This document shows, piece after piece, positions 51,011 to 60,867 of a DNA stretch of 64,000 nucleotides; the first letter of the stretch is position 1, and each line of letters opens with the position of its first letter. The stretch spans positions 496,001 to 560,000 of the forward strand of contig NZ_FPIP01000001.1 of the NCBI RefSeq assembly GCF_900119075.1, read 5' to 3'. The notes beneath the pieces are model-generated. The model worked only from the letters and a program-made list of their open reading frames with translations. It did no database searches and was not told the DNA's origin. The translations under genes were made by a program, and so were the position numbers. This stretch comes from Ruminococcus flavefaciens. Lineage in GTDB: Bacteria > Bacillota > Clostridia > Oscillospirales > Ruminococcaceae.

Positions 51011-52344
51011 TGTTAACCAAGGTTTACAAATTCATTGCTGATAATAAAATGATATGCCGCGGCGATACTGTTGTGTGCGGACTATCAGGCGGTGCAGACA
51101 GCGTTGCACTTCTAATTTCAATGTCTGAACTCAGCGAAAGGCTTGGAATATCCGTTGAAGCACTTCATGTCAATCATTGTCTGCGCGGCGCTGAAAGCGA
51201 CGGCGACGAACAGTTCTGCCATGAACTGTGCGCAAGGCTGAATGTTCCATTCAAGGCTGTGTCATGCGATGTAAGGTCATATGCAGAACAGTATTCCCTT
51301 TCGACGGAAGAAGCTGCAAGAAAACTCAGATATGATATTTTCACGGAGCATTCCAAAGGCAAAAAGCTTGCTACAGCTCATAATGCCAACGATAATCTTG
51401 AAACTGTAATACTGAATCTTGCTCGCGGCACGGGCATCAAAGGACTTGCAGGAATACCAATAGTCCGCGGAAGTATCATCAGACCGCTTCTTGCTGTAAC
51501 ACGTCAGGAGATAGAAGATTTTCTCACAGAGCATTCACAGTCCTTTGTGACGGACAGCACAAATCTGTCTGACGATTATACCCGAAACAAGATTAGACAC
51601 AAGATACTGCCCCTGCTTGCTGAAATAAACAGCTCAGCAGTGGAAACATCTATTAACTCGATAAGCACAGTCCGTGAGGAAAACGCATTTATAGAAGAGC
51701 TTGCTGATGATGCAATGAAAAATTGCCGTCAGGAAAATACTCTGAATGGACTAAAAAAGTATCCGCCTGTTATCAGAAAGCGCTGTATTTCAAGGCTTCT
51801 CAGTGAAAAAAGACTTCCCTACTCGCACAAACGCCTTGAAGAAGCTGATAATGCGCTGATGAATGGCGGCAAGATAAACATTTCAGGAGATATCTACCTT
51901 ATCGGTTCAGAAGATTCTCTGGAGCTGAAAAAAATCCCAGCACAGACAAATAATGTAAAGGAAGTACCTCTTATAATCGGTATAAACCGAATTTTCGAGA
52001 ACTGTGAGCTTATCTGCGAAATTGTCGAATGTGATAATTTGAAGAAAATTGAAGCTGTTCATAAAAAATCCACATTTTATCTCCTTGATTATGATAAAAT
52101 AAGTGGAAGGACTATTTTAAGAAGCCGAAAGTTCGGCGACAAAATAAGGCTTAGCGGAAGAAGCTTTACTTCTTCGATAAAAAAGCTGATAAATGAAACT
52201 ATTGATGCTGGATCACGTCCTACGCTTCACTTCATTGAAGATGAAGCAGGTACGATTTTTGCGGAGGGCATAGGTATAGCCGACCGCGTTGCGCCTGATA
52301 ATAATACAGTCAGATGTCTTAAGGTTTCAGTAGAAAGACACTAA
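51007..52344 (+). CDS. tilS: tRNA(Ile)-lysidine synthase
   Basis: Modifies C34 of the minor isoleucine tRNA to lysidine so that it reads AUA. The 445 residues have the PP-loop SGGADS (27-32), [21 protein letters not shown] and the C-terminal substrate-binding domains. The ATG at 51007 overlaps the dnaB stop (ATGA), and a second ATG follows directly. A strong ribosome binding site is absent, which fits reinitiation. The tilS-ftsH order is very common in Firmicutes, often with hpt between, which is lacking here. Confidence 0.95.
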   Translation: MMLTKVYKFIADNKMICRGDTVVCGLSGGADSVALLISMSELSERLGISVEALHVNHCLRGAESDGDEQFCHELCARLNVPFKAVSCDVRSYAEQYSLSTEEAARKLRYDIFTEHSKGKKLATAHNANDNLETVILNLARGTGIKGLAGIPIVRGSIIRPLLAVTRQEIEDFLTEHSQSFVTDSTNLSDDYTRNKIRHKILPLLAEINSSAVETSINSISTVREENAFIEELADDAMKNCRQENTLNGLKKYPPVIRKRCISRLLSEKRLPYSHKRLEEADNALMNGGKINISGDIYLIGSEDSLELKKIPAQTNNVKEVPLIIGINRIFENCELICEIVECDNLKKIEAVHKKSTFYLLDYDKISGRTILRSRKFGDKIRLSGRSFTSSIKKLINETIDAGSRPTLHFIEDEAGTIFAEGIGIADRVAPDNNTVRCLKVSVERH

Positions 52345-52361
52345 AGAATGGAGAGGATAAT

Positions 52362-54263
52362 TTGACACCTAAAAAAAGCAAGGGAGTTTTTACCTACCTT
52401 ATCGTTATTACCATTGCTGTTCTTTGCCTTGTTCTTATAAGCTCAAAGCTCAATGCTAATACCGACAAAACCGAGTATACTGAGATAATCAGTTACTTTG
52501 ACAGCTATGATGTTTCATACTACGAGCTTGATCTCGGTACAGGAGAACTCACATACAGGATCAAAGACGAAGAAAAAGACAGGCATTACACTGTTCCTAA
52601 CGTTAATATCTTCCTCGAGGACACAAAGGATTACCGTAAGGAATACAATGCCACACATGATACGCCTCTTGAACAGGACTATATCAAGATAACAGACAGA
52701 ACATGGCTGTATTCGCTTATTCCTGTTATACTCACTATACTTCTCGGCATCGCTATCCTCTACTTTATGATGAAACAGGGCGGCGGCGGCGGAAAATATG
52801 CTACCTTCGGCAAGGCAAACCTTAAGAACGGCGCAAGCGGTCGTAAGGCTACCTTCAAGGACGTTGCAGGTGCTGATGAGGAAAAACAGGAGCTTATCGA
52901 GATAGTTGACTACCTCAAGAATCCTAAGAAATATACAGAGCTTGGCGCAAAGGTGCCTAAGGGCGTACTTCTTCTCGGCCCTCCCGGTACAGGTAAGACT
53001 CTTCTTGCCCGTGCAGTTGCAGGTGAGGCAGGCTGTCCGTTCTTCCCTATCTCAGGTTCTGATTTCGTTGAAATGTTCGTCGGTGTCGGTGCTTCGCGTG
53101 TAAGAGACCTTTTCGAGCAGGCTAAAAAACACGCTCCTGCTATCATCTTCATCGATGAGATAGACGCTGTAGGACGCCACAGAGGCGCTGGTCTCGGCGG
53201 CGGACATGACGAGCGTGAGCAGACGCTTAACCAGCTTCTCGTTGAAATGGACGGATTCACAGGCAACGACAGCGTAATCGTTCTCGCCGCTACCAACAGA
53301 CGTGATATCCTCGATCCCGCTCTTCTCAGACCGGGCAGATTCGACAGACAGATAGTTGTAGGATACCCTGATGTCAAGGGACGTGAGGAGATACTTCTTG
53401 TTCATTCCAAGAACAAGCCTCTTGGCCCTGATGTTGATATCAAGCGTATTGCAAGAACTACCCGCGGATTTACAGGTGCCGACCTTGAAAACGTACTCAA
53501 TGAAGCAGCTCTCCTTGCTGCAAGAAATGACAGACTCTCTATCACTGAGGCTGATATCGAAGAAGCAACCCTCAAGGTCATTGCGGGTCCTGAAAAGAAA
53601 TCAAGGATAGTTACTCCCCGTGATAACTTCATTACCGCTTACCATGAAGCAGGTCACGCTGTTGCTTCCTATAACCTCAAGACTCAGGACAGAGTTCATC
53701 AGGTAACTATAATCCAGCGCGGTATGGCAGCAGGTATGACTATTTACCGTCCTGAGACCGATGATCAGCACCTTACAAGAACTACAATGTTCGAGAACAT
53801 CATCTCGCTGCTTGGCGGACGCTGTGCAGAGGAGCTGTTCACAAATGATATCTGTACGGGAGCTTCAAACGATATCGAGCGTGCAACATCTACCGCAAGA
53901 AAAATGGTGACCAAGTACGGCTTCTCAAGCAAGCTCGGTACTGTTGTATACGGTTCTGATAACGACGAAGTATTCCTTGGCAAGGATTACGGTCACACAA
54001 AGAACTACAGCGAAACTGTAGCAGCTCAGATAGACGAAGAAGTAAAGGCTATCATCGACAAGGCATATGCTGATTGTCTACAGATACTCAGAGCTAATGC
54101 TGATAAGATGCATCTCCTTGCAAAATATCTGCTCAAGTATGAAAAGATCGACGGCGATGACTTTGAAAAGCTTATGAGAAATGAGCTCATAGTTGATGTT
54201 TCGGATATTCCCGACGAGATTCCGCCTTATGAAAAGGCTGATGTTGACGAAAGCAATTTATAA
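52362..54263 (+). CDS. ftsH: ATP-dependent zinc metalloprotease FtsH
   Basis: Membrane-bound hexameric AAA+ protease that removes damaged membrane and regulatory proteins. The 633 residues have two membrane helices (about 10-28 and 112-136), with a small outer domain between, the AAA domain with GPPGTGKT (about 206-213) and [10 protein letters not shown], the second-region-of-homology Arg residues, and the Zn2+ site HEAGH at about 428-432. The start is a TTG with GGAGAGGAT upstream. It closes the rnj-ftsH array and is followed by a terminator. Confidence 0.97.
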   Translation: MTPKKSKGVFTYLIVITIAVLCLVLISSKLNANTDKTEYTEIISYFDSYDVSYYELDLGTGELTYRIKDEEKDRHYTVPNVNIFLEDTKDYRKEYNATHDTPLEQDYIKITDRTWLYSLIPVILTILLGIAILYFMMKQGGGGGKYATFGKANLKNGASGRKATFKDVAGADEEKQELIEIVDYLKNPKKYTELGAKVPKGVLLLGPPGTGKTLLARAVAGEAGCPFFPISGSDFVEMFVGVGASRVRDLFEQAKKHAPAIIFIDEIDAVGRHRGAGLGGGHDEREQTLNQLLVEMDGFTGNDSVIVLAATNRRDILDPALLRPGRFDRQIVVGYPDVKGREEILLVHSKNKPLGPDVDIKRIARTTRGFTGADLENVLNEAALLAARNDRLSITEADIEEATLKVIAGPEKKSRIVTPRDNFITAYHEAGHAVASYNLKTQDRVHQVTIIQRGMAAGMTIYRPETDDQHLTRTTMFENIISLLGGRCAEELFTNDICTGASNDIERATSTARKMVTKYGFSSKLGTVVYGSDNDEVFLGKDYGHTKNYSETVAAQIDEEVKAIIDKAYADCLQILRANADKMHLLAKYLLKYEKIDGDDFEKLMRNELIVDVSDIPDEIPPYEKADVDESNL

Positions 54264-54270
54264 TAGAAAT

Positions 54271-54299
54271 ATCCCGAAGAGATCTTCTTCGGGATTTTC
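54271..54299 (+). terminator. Terminator of ftsH
   Basis: ATCCCGAAGA (54271-54280) pairs with TCTTCGGGAT (54286-54295) around a five-base loop, followed by a short T-run. Confidence 0.85.
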
Positions 54300-54308
54300 T
54301 TTGCCTTG

Positions 54309-54337
54309 TTGAACTCCTTGCTGATTTGTGATATAAT
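54309..54337 (+). promoter_or_regulatory. Promoter of the FHA-RodA-PBP operon
   Basis: TTGAAC (54309-54314) and TATAAT (54332-54337) have a 17-base spacer, about 45 bases before the FHA start. Confidence 0.75.
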
Positions 54338-54384
54338 ATAAATCAGTGATAAAAAAATAACATTATCTGATCGGAGGTTTTCTT

Positions 54385-54804
54385 TTGGAATCACTTGATA
54401 CGATATTATGTATTGCAGCAGCCGCTGCACTTGATGTGTGTATATTCGTACTGCTTCTGACCGCCTACCGTGAGCGCAGGTCATCAAAGAAGACATGGCA
54501 TGAGTTATCACACGATATGGTTCTGACTGAGCAGAACGTCACTTATGAATTAGGCTGTGACGAAGTTCTCATCGGACGCCACGCGTCGGCAGATATCAGA
54601 CTACCCGACCTGTCAGTATCCCGATATCACGCCATGCTTACTGTTTCAAACGGTATATGGACCATACACGACATGGGCTCTAAATCAGGACTCTTTGTAA
54701 ACGGCAGTATGGTCCGCGAGGCTGTTCTGCACGAAAATGACCTCATTACTCTCGGCAACCGCAGACTGATTTTCAGAAAAAGGAGGTCTGAACGTGTACG
54801 CTAA
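54385..54804 (+). CDS. Membrane-anchored FHA-domain protein
   Basis: The 139-residue protein has an N-terminal membrane helix (about 5-27) and a C-terminal FHA domain (about 55-130), which binds phosphothreonine: LIGRHASADIRLPDLSVSRYHA contains the Arg, Ser and His of the binding loops, and GSKSGLFVNG the Asn. It starts with a TTG after GGAGG and overlaps the RodA gene by 11 bases. Its link with RodA and PBP genes suggests control of wall synthesis by a Ser/Thr kinase, but no kinase gene is in the window. Confidence 0.9.
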   Translation: MESLDTILCIAAAAALDVCIFVLLLTAYRERRSSKKTWHELSHDMVLTEQNVTYELGCDEVLIGRHASADIRLPDLSVSRYHAMLTVSNGIWTIHDMGSKSGLFVNGSMVREAVLHENDLITLGNRRLIFRKRRSERVR

Positions 54805-56086
54805 CCCTGTTGCATATGTTTTCTCATGTATTTTTGTTCTTATTGCTCACATTGCAATGCTTCTGAACGTGTATTTCAACGGAAACTACACCGAAGTAAG
54901 AGATGTTGCAGTTCTCGGAGCAGCAGTTCTCATACTTGATATTTCCTATTTTATAGTGATACTTCTATTCAAGCAGACCTCATACGTCCTTGATTTTTTG
55001 CTGATACTTGTACTTAATATGAGCTTTATCTTCCAATCCTGCTTCGGCAAGGTAGGTTTTGACGTAAAACACCTCATAACATGTATCGTTTGTCTTGCTT
55101 CATGTAAGGCAGGGTATATTCTTTGCAGGAATCACAAGCTGCTACAGGACAAAAAGCCATATATCTACGGCGGAGTAATATTTGTAATGCTCATTGTTTT
55201 TGTATTCACCAGTCCCGAGGATATGTGGATAAGAATAGGCAGCTTCGCAATACAGCCCTCAGAGTTTGCAAAGCCGCTGTTCATACTTGCCTGTGCAACT
55301 TCAATTGCAGACCAGCAGAAGAAGCACAAGATACTTACTTTCAGCGTTGTCTATGAGAATCTTGCTCTTTTGGCTCTTACTGCGATAGTATGCCTTATAC
55401 AGGTAAAATCCCACGATTACGGAAGTCTCCCCACTTTTTTAAGCATTTTTGCCGCAGGATTTCTTCTCAGGATATGCTATCCAAAGGCAAAATTCTCAAA
55501 AAAGAAGCTTATAGGCGTTATCGCTCTTGTTATCGTTTTCGTTCTTATCGGTTTAAAGTACGCTCCCGAGTACGTTCAGCACAGACTTCATGTTGACATA
55601 TGGAGCGACAAGACAGGCGACGGCTATCAGCAGTCACAGGCGCTTATCGCTATTGCCAAGGGCGGCTGGTTCGGCGTAGGTCCCGGAAAAGGGTTTCTTT
55701 CAAATGTATTCGCCTTTGAAAATGATATCGTATTTGCAACAATAAGCGAAGAATGGGGACTAATTTATGCGCTCATGGCGATATTCGCTATTCTCGTAAT
55801 GACATCTGTTCCCCTTGTAAATCCTGCACGTTCATACTATCACGGTACTATATCAGCTTGTGTATGCGCTGCTCTGATAGTACAAATGGCTCTGAATATC
55901 TTCGGTTCATGCAATCTTATTCCCTTCACAGGCGTTACGATTCCGTTTATTTCTGCAGGAGGAAGCTCCCTCATGGTAAGCGGATTCATGGTTGGAATGC
56001 TTATGGCTGCACAGTCGCCTTCTTTCAAAGAACCCAAGCATAAGAAGAAAGAAGCGGACGTACCGACTTGGAGGTGGCAGGAATGA
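54794..56086 (+). CDS. SEDS-family peptidoglycan polymerase (RodA/FtsW/SpoVE type)
   Basis: Glycosyltransferase that polymerises lipid II. The 430-residue membrane protein has about ten hydrophobic segments. Typical SEDS parts are RIGSFAIQPSEFAKPLFI, QVKSHDYGSLPTF with the catalytic Asp, KGGWFGVGPGKG, ISEEWGL, and IPFTGVTIPFISAGGSS. The start is a GTG with AGGAGG 7 bases upstream. It overlaps both neighbours and should act as a pair with the following transpeptidase. Whether it belongs to elongation, division or sporulation cannot be decided from sequence alone. Confidence 0.93.
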   Translation: MYANPVAYVFSCIFVLIAHIAMLLNVYFNGNYTEVRDVAVLGAAVLILDISYFIVILLFKQTSYVLDFLLILVLNMSFIFQSCFGKVGFDVKHLITCIVCLASCKAGYILCRNHKLLQDKKPYIYGGVIFVMLIVFVFTSPEDMWIRIGSFAIQPSEFAKPLFILACATSIADQQKKHKILTFSVVYENLALLALTAIVCLIQVKSHDYGSLPTFLSIFAAGFLLRICYPKAKFSKKKLIGVIALVIVFVLIGLKYAPEYVQHRLHVDIWSDKTGDGYQQSQALIAIAKGGWFGVGPGKGFLSNVFAFENDIVFATISEEWGLIYALMAIFAILVMTSVPLVNPARSYYHGTISACVCAALIVQMALNIFGSCNLIPFTGVTIPFISAGGSSLMVSGFMVGMLMAAQSPSFKEPKHKKKEADVPTWRWQE

Positions 56087-57444
56087 AGAGCATAAGAAGA
56101 ACTCAGCGAATAATAAGTCTCATAATTATCCTTTTCATCGCAGGCATGGCATTTCTGGTTTTAAAAATAAACCACGAAGCCGATTTCTACATGATGAACT
56201 CCGACACACATCAGCTTGGTTTTGTTTATGACCGCAAGGGCGATGTACTCTTTGACGGTACTGGACAGGGCTCATATCCCGATAATTATTTCCTTGACAT
56301 CGGCAACCTCATCGGTGATGACAAGGGACAAATGGAGAACACTCTTGTTGCACGCAATCTCCAGAAGCTGAACAACTACAGCTTCTCTGACGGACTGAAA
56401 AAACAGGGCGGAAAAGCCGCTATCTACACGACACTCAATCACGAAGCCAACCGTGCTGTATTCAATTCATTCGGCTATATGGAAGGCTGTGTATCGGCTT
56501 ATAACTACAAAACAGGCGAAATTCTTGTCTGCACAAGTCTCCCCTCTCTTGATGTTACAAAGGGCTATGAGGGGCTTGAAAACTTCAAATCAGGTACTCT
56601 CTTATCTAAGAATATGTACGGAACAGTTCCAGGTTCGACACAAAAGGTCTCCACGGTTATTTCCGCTGTTGAAATAATGGGAAGCGCTCAGCTTTTCTCC
56701 AAAAGCTATACCTGTAACGGCAAATATACCAACAGGACAGGAAATGACATTGACTGCCATAACATCTACGGTCACGGCACTCAGAATATACAGGAAGCCT
56801 TTGAAAACAGCTGTAACCCGTTCTTTGCACAGCTTATCGAGGACGATGATATGCCTCTTGAAAAGGTAAAGAAGCAGTACGAAAAAATGGGGTATGTTCT
56901 TAACGGCGGCAAGCCGACCTATATCGACATCAACGGTATACAGTGTGAAACAGCCTCCACAACTCTCGAAAACTCCTACGAATTCCGTACCCAGTGGGGC
57001 TGTATCGGTCAGGGCGATACTCTCGTAAGCCCAATACAGCTCATGATGTGGCAGAGCGCCATTGCTAACGGCACAGGCAAAATGACCATGCCCTACCTCA
57101 TCGACCATGTGACAGACCTTAACGGCCACGAAAAAGAAAAAGCCAAAACTCACTACAGCGAAAAGCTTTTCTCCGAAAGCACAGCTTCAACCGTAAAACA
57201 GATAATGCTGACAAACGGCTCCGATAGATATTCATATCTGATAAGCGGATATAAAGTCGGCGTAAAGAGCGGTACTGCACAGGTAGACGAGGGTGCAAAG
57301 GAAAATTCGCTTCTTGTGGGCTTTGTAGATGATCCCTCATTCCCTATTGCATTCTGCATTCTTATCGAGGATAAAGACAGCGGATATCTCACTACAGAAC
57401 AAGTTGCACAGGTGCTTCTTGATAATTTAAAAAACAATTATTGA
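56083..57444 (+). CDS. Penicillin-binding transpeptidase (class B, PbpA-like)
   Basis: Cross-links peptidoglycan as partner of the SEDS polymerase. The 453-residue protein has one N-terminal membrane helix (about 8-28). The transpeptidase motifs are STQK (near residue 185; Ser nucleophile), SCN (near 243) and KSGT (near 395). It lacks a large N-terminal module and PASTA domains, resembling actinobacterial PbpA. ATG 56083 has GGAGG upstream and overlaps the SEDS stop codon in ATGA; a TTG at 56068 overlaps that ribosome binding site. Confidence 0.93.
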   Translation: MKSIRRTQRIISLIIILFIAGMAFLVLKINHEADFYMMNSDTHQLGFVYDRKGDVLFDGTGQGSYPDNYFLDIGNLIGDDKGQMENTLVARNLQKLNNYSFSDGLKKQGGKAAIYTTLNHEANRAVFNSFGYMEGCVSAYNYKTGEILVCTSLPSLDVTKGYEGLENFKSGTLLSKNMYGTVPGSTQKVSTVISAVEIMGSAQLFSKSYTCNGKYTNRTGNDIDCHNIYGHGTQNIQEAFENSCNPFFAQLIEDDDMPLEKVKKQYEKMGYVLNGGKPTYIDINGIQCETASTTLENSYEFRTQWGCIGQGDTLVSPIQLMMWQSAIANGTGKMTMPYLIDHVTDLNGHEKEKAKTHYSEKLFSESTASTVKQIMLTNGSDRYSYLISGYKVGVKSGTAQVDEGAKENSLLVGFVDDPSFPIAFCILIEDKDSGYLTTEQVAQVLLDNLKNNY

Positions 57445-57506
57445 TGTCAAAACAAACAAATTATGGAAAACTCTTTGTGCATTTAAACAAAATTAATAAA
57501 AATCTA

Positions 57507-57535
57507 TTGTATACCACGATTTATTATGGTATAAT
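57507..57535 (+). promoter_or_regulatory. Promoter of hpf
   Basis: TTGTAT (57507-57512) and TATAAT (57530-57535) have a 17-base spacer, about 50 bases before the start. No sigma-B or sigma-H type element is evident. Confidence 0.75.
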
Positions 57536-57585
57536 ATAACCATAAACTTATGCTTTGTTTTTACAAAGCAAAAAGGAGGACCAAT

Positions 57586-58113
57586 ATGAAAACAACTATC
57601 ACAGCTAAGAAAATGCAGATTCCAACAAACTTTACAGAGTATGCTGAAAAGAGAATCGACTCCCGTCTGGGAAAATTCTTTGGAGAGGACGCTGATGCAA
57701 AAATCGTAATTTCTGAGATCAAGACTCAGATAGTTCTTGAGCTCACAGTAAAATATAACAGCATTATTTTCCGTGCAGAAAGGTCTGCCGAGGACAAGTA
57801 TGTTGCCCTCGATGACGCTATCGACAAGATAATCAGACAGATCCGCAAGAACAAGACCAAGGTCGAGAAGAAGCTTAAAGACGCCGCTTTCAAGGAGGCT
57901 TTCGCTTATCCTGTACCCGAGACAGTCGAGTATGAGGTTATCAAGCACAAGAAGTTCAAGATGAGACCTATGGACATCGACGAGGCTATACTCCAGATGA
58001 ATATGCTGGATCACGAGTTCTTTATGTTCACAAATGCAGAGACAGGTCTGATAAACGTAGTTTATAAGCGTGACGACGGAAACTACGCTGTACTTGAGCC
58101 TGACAACGCTTAA
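57586..58113 (+). CDS. hpf: Ribosome hibernation promoting factor, long form
   Basis: Binds the 30S subunit and pairs two 70S ribosomes into inactive 100S dimers in stationary phase. The 175 residues comprise the N-terminal S30AE domain (about 1-100; MKTTITAKKMQIPTNFTEYA) and the C-terminal dimerisation domain (about 120-172; KKFKMRPMDIDEAILQMNML, then FFMFTNAETGLINVVYKR). This makes it the long form found in Firmicutes. AAGGAGG precedes ATG 57586; an in-frame start at 57550 has none. Confidence 0.97.
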   Translation: MKTTITAKKMQIPTNFTEYAEKRIDSRLGKFFGEDADAKIVISEIKTQIVLELTVKYNSIIFRAERSAEDKYVALDDAIDKIIRQIRKNKTKVEKKLKDAAFKEAFAYPVPETVEYEVIKHKKFKMRPMDIDEAILQMNMLDHEFFMFTNAETGLINVVYKRDDGNYAVLEPDNA

Positions 58114-58126
58114 TTAATTATTGAAA

Positions 58127-58157
58127 TAATATGCGGAACGTTATGTTCCGCATATTA
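58127..58157 (+). other. Hairpin after hpf without T-run
   Basis: TAATATGCGGAAC (58127-58139) and GTTCCGCATATTA (58145-58157) form a perfect 13-bp stem with a five-base loop. Only AAATTTATAAAGG follows, so termination is uncertain; it may protect the mRNA 3' end or weaken read-through into the LUD gene. Confidence 0.6.
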
Positions 58158-58179
58158 AATTTATAAAGGAGTAAAGATC

Positions 58180-58851
58180 ATGGACGATAATAAAAAATCA
58201 ATAATCGAAAAAAGGATAAATAAAACAGGCGAAAACCTCAAAAAGAACAATATGGAATTCTACTACGCCGAAACAAGCGCCGATGTCTGTCCTATCGTTG
58301 AATCTCTCTTAAAAGAGGGCGACGTTATCACAAACGGCGGCACGATGACTATGGGAGAGATAGGACTCAAATCACTCCTTGAATCGCCAAAGTATAAATA
58401 CCTTGACCGCGCAAAGGTAAATACTCCCGAGGAAGTAGTGGAGCTCTACAGAAAAGCCTTTTTCGCAGATGTGTATATTTCAAGCTCAAACGCTATCACC
58501 GAGGACGGCGTTCTTTATAATGTTGACGGCAACAGCAACCGTATCGCCGCAATAGCTTTCGGACCAAAGTCTGTTATCATTATCGCAGGCTACAATAAAA
58601 TTGTAAAGGACCTCAGGGAAGCAGAGCTCCGTGTTAAGCGCGAGGCTGCACCGCCTAACTGCGTCCGTCTCAACTGTGATACCTACTGTAAGGAAAAGGG
58701 CGAATGCGTCTCTCTTACAAAATCGGGCTCTCAGATGTATGACGGCTGCGGCAGTGACGGCAGAATATGCTGTAATTATCTTATCTCCGCACATCAGCGC
58801 CATAAGGGACGTATCAAGGTCATTATCGTCGGCGAGGAGCTGGGCTATTAA
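58180..58851 (+). CDS. LUD-domain protein (lactate utilisation type)
   Basis: The 223-residue protein belongs to the LutC/YkgG-like LUD family (DUF162), with the start region KNNMEFYYAETSADVCPIVE, GGTMTMGEIGL, SSNAITEDGVLYNVDG and IAFGPKSVIIIAGYNKIV. After it comes a Cys-rich end (CVRLNCDTYCKEKGEC and GCGSDGRICCNY) that could hold a metal centre. Many clostridial proteins of this kind stand alone without the lactate oxidase subunits LutA and LutB, as here. The function is therefore uncertain. AAAGGAG precedes the ATG, and it ends 3 bases before the next gene. Confidence 0.85.
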   Translation: MDDNKKSIIEKRINKTGENLKKNNMEFYYAETSADVCPIVESLLKEGDVITNGGTMTMGEIGLKSLLESPKYKYLDRAKVNTPEEVVELYRKAFFADVYISSSNAITEDGVLYNVDGNSNRIAAIAFGPKSVIIIAGYNKIVKDLREAELRVKREAAPPNCVRLNCDTYCKEKGECVSLTKSGSQMYDGCGSDGRICCNYLISAHQRHKGRIKVIIVGEELGY

Positions 58852-58854
58852 TAT

Positions 58855-59670
58855 ATGAACGATACTGCCCTTGCTATCTGCCGAACAGCAGGCTATTTCG
58901 TCATATACGCCTTTTTAGGCTGGTGCCTTGAAGTCGTTTATCAGGCTGTAGAACATGGCAGGTTCATAAACCGCGGCTTTCTCAACGGTCCGTATTGTCC
59001 TATATACGGCTTTGGGGTGATACTCGTCTGTTTCGCCCTTGAACCTATCAAGGAGAACATTGTTGTTCTTTATGTTGGCTCTGTTCTGCTGACAACGTTC
59101 CTTGAACTTATTACAGGCTTTCTGCTGGAAAAGTTTTTTTCGCAGAAATGGTGGGATTACTCAGGTGAACGTTTCAACCTCAAAGGCTATATATGTCTTA
59201 AATTCTCCCTTCTATGGGGAGTCGCCTGCCTTGTTACCGTCAGACTTATACACCCTCTTACTGTTAAATTTGTCCGCGATATCCCCTCTGCCTTCGGTAT
59301 CGTTATCTTAACGGTGATACTTATAGGTTTCATCAGCGATACTATAATCACTGTTGCGGCAATAATCCATATCAAGCAAAGACTTGTGGTTCTTGAAGGA
59401 ATATCCGCTGAAATGAGAAAGATATCAGATAAAACAGGCGAAAAGATCTTTACGGGTGTAGAACACGTCATGGACAAGAAAAGTGAGCTCGATGAACGCA
59501 ATGCAGAATACAGACAAAAGCTCGAAGAGCTCAGGGATAAGTACAAATCGATCCATGAGAAACGAAGCTTTACTCTTAAACGTCTTTCCAAAGCATTTCC
59601 TCAGCTTGATATCATAAACATTAAAAGCTTTAAGGATCAACTCGAGGAGCTCCGTAAAAACAAACATTGA
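58855..59670 (+). CDS. CmpB-type membrane protein ('putative ABC transporter permease')
   Basis: The 271-residue protein has about five membrane segments in its first 175 residues and the family signature GWCLEVVYQAVEHGRFINRG followed by NGPYCPIYGFG. The C-terminal about 90 residues form a charged coiled-coil-like tail (SELDERNAEYRQKLEELRDK). The Pfam name suggests ABC transport, but no ATPase or binding protein is nearby and evidence for transport is thin. It is coupled to the LUD gene and followed by a terminator. Confidence 0.82.
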   Translation: MNDTALAICRTAGYFVIYAFLGWCLEVVYQAVEHGRFINRGFLNGPYCPIYGFGVILVCFALEPIKENIVVLYVGSVLLTTFLELITGFLLEKFFSQKWWDYSGERFNLKGYICLKFSLLWGVACLVTVRLIHPLTVKFVRDIPSAFGIVILTVILIGFISDTIITVAAIIHIKQRLVVLEGISAEMRKISDKTGEKIFTGVEHVMDKKSELDERNAEYRQKLEELRDKYKSIHEKRSFTLKRLSKAFPQLDIINIKSFKDQLEELRKNKH

Positions 59671-59673
59671 ATT

Positions 59674-59709
59674 AACAAGGGACTTTTTTGCAAAGTCCCT
59701 TGTTATTTT
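59674..59709 (+). terminator. Terminator after CmpB-type gene
   Basis: AACAAGGGACTTT (59674-59686) pairs with AAAGTCCCTTGTT (59692-59704) around a short loop, followed by a T-rich stretch. Confidence 0.9.
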
Positions 59710-59746
59710 ACATAAAAATTTGCATTCTTAAACTCCAAAAAAGTAT

Positions 59747-59775
59747 TTGACAAAGTACAAAATGTGTGATATACT
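59747..59775 (+). promoter_or_regulatory. Promoter of the aldolase gene
   Basis: TTGACA (59747-59752) and TATACT (59770-59775) have a 17-base spacer. The leader of about 70 bases contains AAAGCTC/AAAAGCTT-like repeats but no clear riboswitch. Confidence 0.75.
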
Positions 59776-59850
59776 ATACAAAGAAACAAATCGCTTTAAA
59801 GCTCAAAAGCTTAAAAGCGTTACAGTTTACTTTGTGAAAGAGGGATAAAT

Positions 59851-60825
59851 ATGAAAGAGATATCTAAGCTGATGAATTACAGATCAGATGTGAGAGTTGT
59901 AGACGCTACTCTCCGCGACGGAGGACTTGTAAACGATTTCAGATTTTCTGATGAGTTCGTAAGAGACCTTTACCTGTCCAATATCAAGGCAGGCGTTGAT
60001 TATATGGAGTTCGGCTACAGAGCTGACAAGGAAATGTTCAAGGTCGAGGATTTCGGTCCATGCAAGTTCTGCGACGATGAGTATATCCGCTCTATAGTTG
60101 GCGAGAACCACACTGACCTCAAAATAGCTATCATGGCTGACGTAGGACGCTGCAACTACAAGCAGGACATCGTTGAGCGTGAGAACTCCCCTGTTGACCT
60201 TATCCGTGTTGCAACATACCTTCACCAGATACCAACTGCTGTTGATATGATAGAAGACGCTAAGAAGAAGGGCTATGAAGTTACCTGCAATATCATGGCA
60301 ATATCAAATGCTCAGGAGGGCGACCTTAAAGTAGCTCTTGACATTATCGGACAGTCCCCTGTTGATGTATTCTACATCGTTGACAGCTTCGGAGCACTCT
60401 ACCCCGAGCAACTGGCACGGATAGCAAACCTTTACCTTGAAGCAGCAGACAAATACGGCAAAAAGGTCGGTATCCACGCTCACAACAACCAGCAGCTTGC
60501 TTTTGCAAATACAATTGAAGCTGTTGGCGACGGTGTTGACTGGCTTGACGCTACATACTCATCAATGGGCAGAGGCGCAGGCAACTGCGCAATGGAGCTT
60601 CTTCTCGGTTTCCTCAAAAATCCAAAGTACAATGTATATCCTGTATTCCAGTTCATTGAGAAACACATGGAAAAGCTCCGCGAGGAAGGCGCTGTATGGG
60701 GATATGATCTCCAGTACCTCCTCACAGGTCTCTTTAATCAGCACCCAAGAACAGCTATCCAGTTCACAAAGGATAAGCGCAAGGATTTCTCCGAGTTCTA
60801 CAAGGAGATCATCTCACAGGAATAA
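59851..60825 (+). CDS. DRE-TIM metallolyase-like aldolase domain protein
   Basis: The 324-residue TIM-barrel protein begins with VVDATLRDGGLVNDF, the DxTLRDG metal-binding motif of the DRE-TIM family (HMG-CoA lyase, isopropylmalate synthase, 4-hydroxy-2-oxovalerate aldolase). A second metal site is VGIHAHNNQQLAFAN, and the sequence GRGAGNCAMELL follows. Single-gene members of this kind in gut anaerobes have no established substrate. Resemblance to 4-hydroxy-2-oxovalerate aldolase is strongest, but the dehydrogenase partner is absent. GAGGG precedes the ATG; a terminator follows. Confidence 0.85.
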   Translation: MKEISKLMNYRSDVRVVDATLRDGGLVNDFRFSDEFVRDLYLSNIKAGVDYMEFGYRADKEMFKVEDFGPCKFCDDEYIRSIVGENHTDLKIAIMADVGRCNYKQDIVERENSPVDLIRVATYLHQIPTAVDMIEDAKKKGYEVTCNIMAISNAQEGDLKVALDIIGQSPVDVFYIVDSFGALYPEQLARIANLYLEAADKYGKKVGIHAHNNQQLAFANTIEAVGDGVDWLDATYSSMGRGAGNCAMELLLGFLKNPKYNVYPVFQFIEKHMEKLREEGAVWGYDLQYLLTGLFNQHPRTAIQFTKDKRKDFSEFYKEIISQE

Positions 60826-60833
60826 TAAAGATA

Positions 60834-60865
60834 AAGCCCGAAAGCAATGCTTTCGGGCTTATTTT
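60834..60865. terminator. Bidirectional terminator between aldolase gene and parC
   Basis: AAGCCCGAAAGC (60834-60845) and GCTTTCGGGCTT (60849-60860) form a perfect 12-bp stem with a three-base loop and T/A flanks. Confidence 0.9.
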
Positions 60866-60867
60866 TA

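Noticed and set aside
58855-59670. Functional ABC transporter permease
   Set aside because: The family name suggests it, but there is no ATPase or substrate-binding gene nearby and the protein has a coiled-coil tail unlike permeases, so only the family name is kept.
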